Shown here piece after piece: positions 1 to 10,567 of a stretch of DNA of 64,000 nt. This DNA comes from Lunularia cruciata (taxonomy: Eukaryota; Streptophyta; Marchantiopsida; Lunulariales; Lunulariaceae), in contig OX419755.1 of assembly GCA_948567375.1 (NCBI GenBank), forward strand, positions 20,651,001 to 20,715,000, read 5' to 3'. The notes under the pieces were generated by a model that worked only from the letters and a program-made list of their open reading frames with translations, searched no databases and had not been told where the DNA came from. Each line of letters starts with the position of its first letter. The stretch's first letter is position 1. A program made the position numbers and the translations under genes.

Positions 1-30
1 AAATCTTCTAATTACATAATCATAACATAG

Positions 31-499
31 TGGAACTGCAATGTTCCAGGCGCAAACTACAGATGGGAAGTGGATCGATGTTCTTCCGGAACGGGGAACC
101 TTTGTCGTCAATCTTGGGGAGATGCTCCAACTTGCTACAGGTGGATACTACTTGGCCACCGTCCATCGTGTGGTGAGCCAGTCTGGAAATAAATCCCGTT
201 ACTCTGTACCGTTCTTCTTCAATCCTCGTTTGGACACTGATATTAGAGCCTTCAACATAGTGAAGAGTGGGGTTGAAATCAGCGGGGATAAATCGCCGCC
301 CGTAAGAGTTTCTCTTGGAGGGCTGTCAACTCATGGTGGTGGGAACAAGTTGCTGCCAGTCTTTGGGCAAAATGCTTTCAAAAGTTTCGTCAGAAGTCAT
401 GTAGATGTTGTGCGGAAGCATCATGAGGACTTAGTGCAAATAGATGGCAGCATAGCACTTTATAAACTTGAACTGGACTTGACAAGTGAGATACTGTAA
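31..499 (+). CDS. 2-oxoglutarate/Fe(II)-dependent oxygenase, last exon only
   Basis: This is the C-terminal part of a plant 2OG-Fe(II) dioxygenase (isopenicillin N synthase / flavonol synthase / gibberellin oxidase superfamily), a soluble enzyme that hydroxylates or desaturates small molecules. The exon seems to start after the AG at 29-30, because the frame is closed by a stop at 17-19 and no codon before the first Met at 41 is needed. Visible family features are the DGKWIDV strand, VVNLGEMLQLATGG, the distal iron-ligand His in TVHRV (codon 164-166), the R-x-S 2-oxoglutarate-binding pair in SRYSVPFFF (Arg codon 197-199), and NPRLD. The HxD half of the iron triad must lie in upstream exons outside the window. 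About 50 residues follow the usual end of the fold. The substrate cannot be told from this exon. Confidence 0.85.
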
Positions 500-904
500 A
501 TATAATAAGGTAATGCAGCTTTTAGACAGGTATTACCCGGTAGAAGCACAAGGATCTTTCAAGGGCCTTAATTTAGCTGGAAAATACCAGCTGATGATAC
601 TCTGTTGGGCTGTTGAAAATATATAACATTTAGTATACACGGGGTTTGGCAATGCTGTAACAGACTTTTCATGTTGGGCTATGTAAGAAAGTTGAAACAT
701 GTTGAATACTGGTCTCGTGATGGCGTTAAGCGCAAATGTCTCACAGATTTTCCATGGCTTAGTAGGGATCTCGCAGCCCCTAATCTGAACTGAAAATTGT
801 CTCAACTATTTCAATTTCGTTCTCTATTGGCAGCCACTGAGAATCAGTGCGACTAAATCTGAAATGGATCCAAATGGATCTTCCTACTTCGATGATTCGT
901 ATTT
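500..904. other. 3' flank of the oxygenase gene, no feature recognised
   Basis: No coding frame with family signals was seen. The stretch probably holds the 3' UTR of the oxygenase. No clear AATAAA was found close to the stop codon. Confidence 0.4.
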
Positions 905-1620
905 TCTACTTCGATCTTCGATGATTCTCCTCTGCGGTCAATTTCAGATGCTATCCTGTCACGGTTCGCCCCAACCCAGCCAAGATACCATCCACTCCTC
1001 TCACAGTTCGTTCCACCCGAGCCATCTTCCACTAAAGCTCTGTTTTCCTACTCGCTCGATGATTCTCCTCTGCTTTCAATTTCGGATGTTTACTGTCTTT
1101 GTTCTAGAAGCTGTCTTTTTTTCTGTTACATGATAGGTACAATATTCACTGCAGATGATTCCTCTTTGCTTTCAATTACAGATGTTACCTCTGTTTTTGT
1201 TCTAGAATACGGTCTGTTTCTCTTACATGAGACATACTAGTTCACTGCAGACGATTCTCCTTTGCTTTCAATTTCAGATGTTTTCTCTGTTTTTGTTCTA
1301 GAAGACTGTATTTTTTTCTCTTACATAATGCATAACAAGATACCATCCAGTCCTCTCGAACCATTCTCCATTAAAGCTCTGTTTTACTACTCGTTCGATG
1401 ATACTCCTTTGCTTTCAATTTCAGTTGTTTAGTTTGCTTTTGATCCAGAAGACTGCTTTTTCTCTTACATGATGCATACAAGTTCACTGTATATGATTCT
1501 AAACCTCTGATTTTGTTCCGGAAGACTTCTTTTTCTCTTACATGATGCATACTAGTTCAGATGCTCCTCATGAAATGTATCAATTTCTGTTCCTACTTCT
1601 TTTCCCCCCTCTTTTCTTAT
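905..1620 (+). repeat. Degenerate ~100-bp tandem repeat with a longer ~345-bp period
   Basis: A module is repeated about seven times with indels. It consists of 'gatgattctcctctgctttc', then 'aatttcagatgtt', then 'tctgtttttgttctagaaga', then 'tttttctcttacatgatgca', then 'tactagttcactgcag'. A longer block also recurs: 'aagataccatccactcctct' near 983 returns as 'aagataccatccagtcctct' near 1330, each followed by 'aaagctctgtttt' and the module. This gives a higher-order period of roughly 345 bp. No protein is encoded consistently across the units. Confidence 0.7.
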
Positions 1621-4073
1621 TACGTGATACACACTAGTTCGCTGCAGATAATCCTATGAAATGCATCAATATACGTTTCTGCTTTCTATCAATCCGCGAA
1701 TCTTATTTCTCTTCTTTAAATTACATAATGCATAGTAGGTCACGGCAGATGTTCCGCTACGTATTTTCCTTGCTTAGATTACCTTCCATTCAATCTAAAT
1801 CAATTGAATTGAAGGTTGATTCCGTTCATGCTTACATTGCATTACTTCCATATGCATGTTTTCAGTTCGTATCGGTGCTCTACCCCGTTCTTCGAACGAC
1901 TTCTGGTCCCATGTTCCAAATATGAAGACTGAAGAACTTCTCCACCTACTGGTTAGTCAGCCGATAATGCATGAAACGCATTTAGAAACAAGAGAAGAGA
2001 TGTTCAAGGCGTAACATTGATTTCTTGAATCCTGCCCCTTATACATTTCAATTCCACTGGCTAGTTCAGGATGTTCGGCCACAGAATTAAGATATGCAAT
2101 TTCTGCAACTAATTCCTATGTGTTTCTAAAGTTTTCTTGCTTTAACATCTTCTCGAGGTGACGCCTGCAAATTTTTCCTGGTACCCATGCAATCGAGTCC
2201 TTTCTACATTAAACGACCATAAGCAAGACGCTTTTCCAGGAATTGATCGTCATTCAAAACTACCATGCCTTCCATTGCTTGACAGAGGACCTGCAGTCGA
2301 TCTCCGCTCTGATCAATATGGGGCCTTCATGGAGTAACGACTGTTCCCAAGAGCTTCCAAGTATTGCAAGTAATGAAGTTGCCTAAAGATAGCTTTCCCT
2401 CTCCACTCGTAGCTATACGGTCCGTAGGCCCTTTTGCCAAAGGCAAGCTTTCATTGCAATCAGGAGCTCTAAAAGTTACCATCGCCACACCTTAGGTCAC
2501 GTACATAAGTTGACAGAGAACAAACCTGTTGCAAGTGAGCACAAGCGGCAGGCGGCAGAACAACTTGTTGCAGCCTAGATGGTAACTCCGGTTGCGTTTG
2601 TGAATACTTGAGACATAAGTTGAAACACCGAGTCGCATATATATCCCGCCGCTAGCGCGGTCACAAAAATCCAAGAGCTCATGAACATTACGACAAATGG
2701 AAGTATCCCCGGTTTGGGAGTGGCCAACGTCCACATGATTGGAGACTAACTAGGTTAACATCCTGTTGAGGTCTTTTTCACGAGGAAACAAGGGAATAAC
2801 TACCCATGAGGGCCCACTGAATTCTCACCTTCAATACATGTGCTAAAGATCGTCCATCCACAGAGGTTAGATTTGAGCTGGAGAAAGTACCATGACGTCT
2901 AACAGTCCGATATGCATATATTGAGGACCCCACGCAAATAACTGGTTTGACAACAATGACCAAACAAGAAAACACACAAATGTCGACAATTACCCACTAC
3001 TTTAAGATTAAAATATTGTCCAATTAGGAACCCAATTGCAGTCACACGGCCAGGATGGCACAAACAAGACAGCAAATAAACAAATCCATGTGGAAGTGCT
3101 CGAATTACGGTCCCACCCACCTTTGACAAATGGAGGAAGAGACAAACAATGTTTAGGAGACGTAGGACCTGGAAACAGCACAAAGAGAGCCGATGGTGCG
3201 CTCTTTCACAGCCAGGCCGCTTTTCAGGGGACAGTAGAAGGAAGAAGGGGTGGGGAAATGAGCCAGCTTCCTTCCTTACTTTCTAACACGCTTTCGTCGT
3301 CGCTATTCACTCCTTTCTCCTTTGGTTTACTTCCTGCTCATCGTCACTTTCCCTGGACCCAAGGTTTCCCAAGGTTCCTTGCAATGACATTCATTCCTAA
3401 AGGTTTTGGGTTGTGACTCATCACACTTCCAATTCCACTCTACATTGGACTTGGTTTGCTTGCCGCCATGGTCAATATTCTGGTAAGCTTCCTGCACCGT
3501 ATGTGTTCGGCGACAAAAGCGATGCTGTCGCCAGGACATTCGAATTAACCAGAAAATCCTCCCTCGCAGCTTGACAACGTAGGAAGGTATCTATAAAGAA
3601 GATGTAGAATCTCCTCTACGTTACTTATCCAATAAACAGAGTGTTGCTTGGGTGGATTACTACGGGTTCCCGTCACTTTGACAACTATGACTGTACTCTC
3701 TTGTAAATTGCTTCCATGCTTGTGTGTGCTAAGATTCGTTTTCCCATTCCAGCTTGAGAACAACAGCTTTATTGATATTTTACATTCAACTGTTTAATGA
3801 ATAGATCAGAGCCCTACAAGCCTCTTTTAGAATGAGACCTCTTTATATTCCCTATCGTCTTGTGTAACTCCATGCAAATGGCTCTATCTGTTTGATTGAT
3901 CATCGCCCAACATGATCATGCACACCAGCAAAAGAAAGAGCACCAACGTAGCTTCTACGTAGGGAGAAGTCTTGTCCACTAAGTTCTTTTCGAAGGAAGC
4001 TTTACTTATTTCCTCTTTTTAGCCATCACACGTTGTTTCCCATACAAGACAACTTCATCCTCTTTTCGCTTGG

Positions 4074-4076
<3 letters not shown>
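1621..4076. other. Intergenic stretch, no gene recognised
   Basis: Several open frames of 60-126 codons occur on both strands (for example + strand 3036-3416), but none shows a recognisable domain, a signal or a splice-supported extension. I treat them as chance frames. Confidence 0.5.

Positions 4077-4123
<47 letters not shown>
4077..4123 (+). repeat. (AG)n microsatellite
   Basis: A perfect dinucleotide run of about 23 AG units. It makes an Arg-Glu open frame across 4033-4242, which is an artefact of the repeat. Confidence 0.98.
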
Positions 4124-4128
<5 letters not shown>

Positions 4129-4674
4129 CCCACCTTGAAAGTCACTGAGAGAAGTGAACTAGTTCGTGACCTCTTCTGGAGACTTGGCCAGCGACACGCT
4201 TCCTCAAATCGTGGAACAATTCATGCCTTGGTTTTGTGGTGATATCCTATGCAGTAACAGAGAGTTCATGCTGCACAACCCACCCACGAATCAACGCTTG
4301 TGTAGACGAATGTGAATGAGATTAGTAAGGAGTCCTTGAGTGAACATTTAGACCGCTTTCTCTTTTACGCCGAGGACCTCACAAATCACATATTCAAACA
4401 ATTACTTAGTTGCTTACTTACAACACGACATCTTCTTTACAATCTTGGCTATATGTACACTGGTCAATGTAACTAACATTACTAACCCTTCATTTACTGC
4501 TGACTTGTATCACCTCCACAATCAGATGCCCATGTATTTCCAATCTAAACTTGTACTATAGATTTTCACGATCCCTATCAATTCGTAGCTTAAGAAAAGT
4601 TTCCCGCAACCTCCTCCACTATAACATCCTCCGCCTCCACATTTCCTCCCCGTACTTCTCCTTTACCGATACTA

Positions 4675-4770
4675 ATGGGGCCTAGCCCCATTCTACCTCT
4701 TTCGTCTCTCCCTTGTAAGGCTTGATGGGGTCTTCCCATCCTTCTTGTGTTGTATGTGGGCGCCTTCTCT
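4675..4770 (+). repeat. Dispersed repeat: 3' tail of the non-LTR element found at 50.5-52.3 kb
   Basis: The segment 'gcctagccccattctacctc' followed by 'tctctcccttgtaaggcttg', 'atggggtcttcccatcc' and 'ttcttgtgttgtatgtgg' also occurs in inverted orientation at 27768-27870. It occurs again at 52233-52345, directly downstream of reverse-transcriptase remains. No RT sequence lies upstream here, so this looks like a strongly 5'-truncated insertion, as target-primed reverse transcription produces. Confidence 0.75.
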
Positions 4771-5998
4771 CTCACTTCTCCTTTCCCGGTATTTCATGTT
4801 CATGTGCCTTAATCTTAAACGGCCAAGAGTAGGTGCAAGCCGATGGCAATTAGACGATGGGGCTTTGGCACCTGAAATACCAGATCCCAAGTGGTTATCC
4901 ATCCTCCGAGAGGGGAAATTAACACTCGATCGAAAACCATCGAAACACATCCAATATTCTGGCCCGAAATGAGGTGATGGAATGAGATGGGATAGGCTGG
5001 GGAGAATCTAGAGGAAAATCGGTAGGCAGAAGTGAACTCAATCTCATCCACCGCAACCTAGTCCATGCAACTCAATCCAACTCAATGAAGCTACTGAATT
5101 CCTTGCGACCCGCCCCATTGATAGTTTGTAATGTGCTCCAGTGAACGTTGAGTGCTGATCGATGAGCTATGCCCAGGGGCTGATGTGCAGGAAAGAACTT
5201 CGGAACTCGCCTACGAGAAGTCTTGGCTCAGTAACCGCGGTCCGTCCCACAACCTCAGAGAAGACTCTACCTGGTCGAGTATATTAACTCCTGGTTCGAC
5301 AGACGTCTTAACATTTGCTTCGTTGTCCTATGGGTCAAAGTAGAAAAGACGATTTTCGTTACAACTTTTTGATCAATAAATTAACACATGAATCTCAAAA
5401 GTACTTCAAGATTTTTGATGGTCTTATATGATGTACAATTCATGCATTTCTGGAACAAATTCCAGACAGATACGAAGTCATGATAACTGTCTTCCATTCT
5501 TCTTGCCATTTTATTTTTCCTGCTCAATAAGGACCAATTTCCCTCCACACAAGGCAGGCTCCCCTGTGTTGAGAGAGACTTGTTTCCAACCTTGGGAGTT
5601 GTGGTCAAATTCACACAACTATGCTTTACTCAATGGCCCGAGACCGTGGTCTTGGGATGAGTCAACCTCACATGAGGATACTCAAGCCGCGGTTGCCACA
5701 GGAACAATCACGAGCTAACTACAGTAGTTCGTGACTGGGATATGGTCAACCACATCCGGGTTCAAGTCCTCCAGTTCACCGAGCGTGTACTGTAGGTACG
5801 CCGACCCGGTCAACTTGAAGTGTGCTATTCCCTTCTTCTTATTGCTCTATACATTGTCTTGTGTGAGATTACTTCAATATTAAGTCGATAGATAGGGTGG
5901 ATATCCTTGAAACTAAGGAAAGTGGCCCTAAGTTGAATTGCCTAATATGAACCATGAAATCGTTGCACCATGTTGAAAAAGTAAATGGGGATGTAGGT
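4771..5998. other. Intergenic stretch, no gene recognised
   Basis: Short frames on both strands carry no family signal. It ends at the left terminal repeat of the large gypsy element. Confidence 0.5.
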
Positions 5999-6463
5999 TG
6001 TCATGCCATTTGTAGTTCCGGAGTTCTAGTGATAATAATTAGAGTTATTCTAGTAGTTTTTCAGAGACTACTTTCCGACGGTTAGATTTTGTGTTCGGGG
6101 TACTGACTTCACGGTGGGGCCCACCGTCACTTTGCACCGTTTGCACCGTTGAGTGTGCCGTCAGCGGGACCGTTAGGGTTTCAGTGCTAGCTCGAGTCCA
6201 GGGGGTATAGTTTCGAAGTGAGTTCCAGAGAGCTCACTTCTCTGATGTTAAGCCTTCGAGTTCCTGGCTATGGTGTACAGAGGCCGCCGAGCGTCACCTG
6301 GATTCTCTATGCTTGAGTGGGTGTGGCTTGACTGTAATCAGTGCCTAGTTGTTGGCAGTTTATAAAGTGAGAGATCAAGTACTGATCTGAGTTGAGTTGA
6401 GTTGAGTTGAGTTGAGTTGAGTTGAGTTGAGTTGAGTTGAGAGTGTTAAGCAATCTGATTACA
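5999..6463 (+). repeat. 5' LTR of the methyltransferase gypsy element (probably incomplete at its 3' end)
   Basis: It begins TGTCATGCCATTTGTAG and matches 15352-15800 along its length, with scattered substitutions, a 21-bp gap after 'gtagttccg' and an expanded pentanucleotide run. It ends at GATTACA (6463). The right-hand copy instead continues from GATTA into a 107-bp segment ending GCACGACA, which has no counterpart here. So either this copy has lost that end, or the right copy has gained it. Confidence 0.8.
6391..6440 (+). repeat. (GTTGA)10 pentanucleotide microsatellite inside the 5' LTR
   Basis: Ten perfect GTTGA units. The matching place in the 3' LTR (about 15763-15780) has only two or three imperfect units, so the run expanded after insertion or was present in only one LTR lineage. 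Confidence 0.95.
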
Positions 6464-7723
6464 TGAGAGAAGTGAAGTCAGGGGGAAATCGGGTGTAGGA
6501 ACGTTGAGTGTTGATGGTATCTCCAAGCTCGGTGGATCGTGGTAGCTCGATTCAAGTTCAATGTTTCCCTAGTGTGCAGAAGCTCGTTCAAGTGATGCAG
6601 ATTTGGCAGTTAGGCGGATGGTGTGCGGAAGCGCTGGCCAAATTTCGAGCAAAGAAGGAGCAATTTTCGAGCAGTGTTGTGATTTTGAGCTCAAGAGGTG
6701 AAGGCAGGACCAATTTGCTACGAGTTGGGCTCAAAAAGTCAAATTGAAGGTGGAGTTGGGAAGCTCTTCTCATTAAATTGTGATTTGGAAAAACTTGTTT
6801 TGTCAATTTGGCTCGAGTGGAAAGTTAGCGGGGGATTTGGCGGACAGCCATGTTTAGGGTTTACATCAGATTTTGGGCCAGATTTGGAGGAGTTTTCATT
6901 GTTTGGCCAGATTTGGAGGACATTTGCTAGTTTGGAGGACTTTTGCAGATTTGAAGAAGTTTTGCCAATTTTGGAGGAGGTTCGAAGTGGCAACAAAAAA
7001 GGCCTCATTTTGGCGTTTAGAGGCTTCGAGGCATAGGGCTGTGGGCTATGAGAGGCTACGAAGGCCTAAAAGGGCCAGCAAGCCAACTTGCTGGTGTGAG
7101 GCTAGCTAGTTTAGAGTAGATCTTGGTCATTGGTTGGCAAAATCTGCCTTTCCTACTAGATTGTGCGTAACAGGGTTTGACCCCTAGATCTCTTGTTCCT
7201 AGACTGGTGCCCTAGCCAACTTGTCCACCCTCACTTGTTGTCCTAGGGACTATGCCACTGTTATCTATACACATGTAGCTTTGGCTAGGAGAGGCAGTTT
7301 GATCCCATTCTTGGTGATCCTGGTAGCTTAGGACTTAGATACAAACTGCTCTTATGTCAAATGCCAAATGGTGGCAGAGTTAGTCCCGTGTTGTGTTATG
7401 AGATGGAGGGTTTTCATTTAGATTTCCTGTGATTGGATTCCCTCCATTCTCTACTTTCTGTTTGTGCACCACGTTTGTGTGAGGTGCCCTGACTTTTGAG
7501 CATTGGTGCTCTAGTGTGCTCTCGGTGGTGAGGCTTGAGTGATGAACAGTCAGACTACCTTTGTTTCTCTCTAGTGAGGCAGGAAGTGATGACCTGCAGA
7601 CCGTGAGAGTGCGTGTTATGATGGCAGGTTACAGGTTGCCCTTTCCCCTAGTGTAGTTATCTCGGTTAGAGTTACATTAGTGGGTGGTGCTTTGGTGGTG
7701 TTGGCACGTGGTGGTGTTGGCAC
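6464..7723 (+). other. Untranslated leader of the gypsy element
   Basis: No gag-like sequence is seen before about 7.8 kb. The leader has G/T-rich low-complexity text around 6870-6990 built on 'gatttggagga'. At 7030-7110 a segment (gaggctacgaaggcc, agcaagccaacttg, ggtgtgaggc) resembles the tandem unit at 58970-60480. A tRNA-like stretch follows at 7155-7260. TGGTATC at 6515 matches the first bases of an iMet primer site, but the match stops there. Confidence 0.5.
7155..7260 (-). repeat. tRNA-like (SINE-head-like) sequence in the gypsy leader
   Basis: Read on the minus strand, a box-A-like segment (TGGACAAGTTGGCTAGGGC) is followed about 35 nt later by a box-B-like segment (GGGGTCAAACCC). This is the layout of an internal RNA polymerase III promoter in tRNA-derived SINEs. 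Leu/Ser-type tRNAs look nearest, but no cloverleaf forms well. A diverged relative occurs at 60510-60620, with the same neighbouring unit on the same side. It is not a functional tRNA gene. Confidence 0.5.
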
Positions 7724-9229
7724 TTGGTGGGGTACTTGCGGTTGCAGTTGGTGGTTTGGGTTTGTTGTTGTGGTTACTTTGTCACAACGGAGTTCTTTGG
7801 AGATTCCAGAGGAGTTAGCCCTACAGTACACAGTGGGTTTACTCGAAGTGGTGCTTGGTATCAGCCTGTATCTCAAGTCCCAGTGAGGGAGGAGATTGAC
7901 TCTGAGTTGGAGTTCGACACAGGAGCTGATTTAGTTGAGAGTGCACTTGGTGTGTCCGCACCGTTGTTGTGGGACATGGACGAGATTTATGGGGCCTCCA
8001 AAGGCCCTAGGCGTTACTCAAGTACAGTGGGTACCATTGAGTTGGATGACTTCATCCAAGAGTTCGATAGTTGGTGTGATCTGCAGCAGATGCGGAACCT
8101 GACTTTGTTCACACCCTTCATGGCATGGAAGGGGTTGTTGCAGCACTTGGAGGGTCCGCCAATGGATGACTACCATGAGTTCAGGAGAGATCATTTAGAG
8201 GAGATTGAGTTATGGAGACAGTATTGGTCTCCACACTATGTCTCCATCACTTCAGGCTCGGTGGCCAGGAGTAGATCGGCTGTACCCACGAGTTCTAGCT
8301 CAAGTAGTGTTGGTGGAGCTAGTGGAGGTGCACTAGCTGGAGATAGTGCTACTACAAGTGGAGGTACCGCTGCAGGAGGTGGTGTGGTACCGGGGTTTAA
8401 CCCCATGGTGGAGTTCTTTCTATGTTTGAGGCAGAACTACCAGGAAGTGCAGACTAACAAGTTGAGGAGCTTGCAGGAGTTCCAACGGAAGGCTAGAGAG
8501 AGCCTACGCAAGGTATACACTCGCATGAGGCAGCTGATCGGTTTCACTCAGGGAGTTACTGAGGCCCAGGCAGTCCAGTTTTGGTATGGGATACTGGACA
8601 GGGAGTTGCGACGTAGAGTTCGTGATGCTACGTTGTTACAGGCTACTTCACCTACTTTGGCAGTGGTCTTTGGTTTGGCTGAGCGTATTGAGCTCAACAT
8701 GGTGGAGGAGAGAGTGGTGACATCTGGATTTGGTAGGGAGACCTTATCCACGACTGTGACTTCTTCTAGAGTGCAACAGAGTGCACCACGCCCAGTTGGT
8801 TTTTGAGGACAGGGTGGACAGCCCAGATCCTATGGAGCGAGTGGAGGGCCTAGTGGAGTTAGACCCTTACCCTCATTTTTGAGTCAGCAGCAGTCAGTGA
8901 GTGGTGGTGTTGCTTGTTGGACTTGTGGTGGACCTCACCAAAGGAGAGAGTGTACTCAGGGCAGCGGACCTAATACCTCTGGTGCATCACAGCCAGCACA
9001 GAGGCAGTGTGAGCATTGCCACAGATTTGGTCACACTAGTGACCGGTGTTTTGACCTACACCCGGAGTTACGGAGTGGTAAGGCTGCTATGGCAGGTAGT
9101 AGAGGAGCTCCAGTTCATGGAGGACAAGGTGGTAGAGGTGGTGGTAGAGGATCTACACCTAGTAGGGGTGCAATACCTGCCCTTACTTTTGACACAGCTA
9201 TGGCTACTCGGATTGAGCAGTTGGAGTAG
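7724..9229 (+). pseudogene. gag of the methyltransferase gypsy element
   Basis: This is the structural gag polyprotein that would package element RNA. The frame opens by 7724, with no clear initiator Met. From about 7900 it has an acidic N-terminal part, a helical capsid-like region (about 8400-8730; the segment LQEFQRKARESLRKVYTRM is typical of retrotransposon gag), and Ser/Gly-rich linkers. Two zinc knuckles follow: CX2CX3HX4C (CWTCGGPHQRREC) and CX2CX4HX4C (CEHCHRFGHTSDRC), at about 8915-9055. A Gly/Arg-rich tail comes after them. A TGA at 8804-8806 and a TAG at 9227-9229 interrupt one continuous frame. The text on both sides of each stop keeps its character, so both look like point mutations. 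Confidence 0.85.
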
Positions 9230-10567
9230 AGATTGGCTAGTATGGCTATTGCTCAAAGGAGATCAGATTCGGGTGTTGAGGATTCCACCTCCTATGCTGG
9301 TGATAGAGATGCTTTGGACTTCATGTGCGGAGCAGCACAGGTGGATGCATCTGCAACAGTGACTAGGAGTGCAGTACGTGCTCCAGAGCCTAGAGGAGCA
9401 TCAATGGAGTTGGACCCACAGAGAGGAGAGGTTGGGAGACAAGTCAGACTTCCCCAGTCTTTCACGCTATCTAAGGCATTGCAGACAACATCCATGGTTC
9501 CTAGACGTCCCAGTGTAGGTGTGGTAGGTGGTGATGGAGTACATGATGGACTACATGCTAGTCAGCCACTTGCTACTACACAAACTGAGTCTAGCATGAT
9601 GTTGGGGGCGGCTCAGCTGATTATGCGGCATCCTTTGTTTTCAGCTAGTGACATGTTTACATTGGGAGTTGACCCAGCCCCAGTGTTCCGGTTGGCTGCC
9701 ACGTTGTGTGAGAGTAGGGATGGTGCAGTTCCTACTACTAGAGCAGAGGTGGTTGGTAGTGGAGCTGACTTGGTTGAGGAGCATGGGATCCGTTCAGCGA
9801 CCAATGGTTTATGGCAGGCAGCAGCGGCTAGACTGGAGGAGTTGCCAGCTAGACCGGCCTTTGAGAGAGCGCGGTTTACACCTAGTGTTGTCCTATTGGA
9901 TAACCAGAGGGGGATTTTTTGTTTGGTGGGACCTTCAGGGAAGGTCTATACACCACAGAGAGTCTTGTTAGACTCTGGTGCGCAACCCCTTATGTTGGGG
10001 AAGGCTGCAGTTGTTGGTCTGGAGTTACGGAAGACCAATGTGGAGAGGTGTCCATTTCAGATCCAGACATCTCTAGGTGGTGGTTTGACATAGTACATCA
10101 CACGTGGAGAGCTTGTTATCCAGGTTCAGCCTGGTCATCTAACTGATAGCTCGGTGGTGAGAGCTCAGGCTATTGCAACGATAGTTGAGTCATATGATGT
10201 GCTAGTTGGGGGAGCGGTGTTATACCCCATGGGTTTCAGCATTGACTATTGGGAGGAGACAACCTCTTATAGACCTGGTTGGCAGTCTGGTGAGGGACGG
10301 GCATGTTGCCTACCAATACGCTTTAGTAGTGGAAGTCTTGGCTCACTACAGTCCGAGACCATGGCAACATCAATTTTAGCTTTCAATGGTGCAATTACTT
10401 GGCCTGGTGACTTGTTGGAGGGGAACACCCATGCAGAGGATACTCCAGTACCAGAGGAGATCACTCGGCTTTGGAGTACGAGTGGGATTGTTCCATCCAC
10501 CTTGGATGTTCCATTGTGGAGTTCAGAGGAGGCATTGCAGCAACATGCAAATCAGTTGGTGCAATAG
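9230..10567 (+). pseudogene. Aspartic protease region of the gypsy polyprotein
   Basis: This continues the gag frame after the TAG at 9227. About 200 residues of linker lead to a retropepsin-like protease. The catalytic D-S-G triad is in VLLDSGAQPLMLGKAAV (Asp codon 9971-9973). A later hydrophobic strand, YDVLVGGAVLYPMGFSIDYW, is the expected second half of the fold. A TAG at 10091-10093 interrupts the protease between these parts, and a TAG at 10565-10567 separates it from the methyltransferase. In an active element this enzyme would cut the polyprotein, and presumably free the methyltransferase. The long linker before the protease is not recognised. Confidence 0.8.

Noticed and set aside
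3036-3416. 126-codon + strand frame
   Set aside because: No recognisable family, no signal peptide, no splice-supported extension. Overlapping minus-strand frames are equally long.
4033-4242. Open frame through the (AG)n run
   Set aside because: Its length is due to the Arg-Glu repeat coded by the microsatellite.
7155-7260. A functional tRNA gene
   Set aside because: The box A and B likeness is real, but the acceptor and anticodon stems do not pair, and the two copies in the window differ widely.
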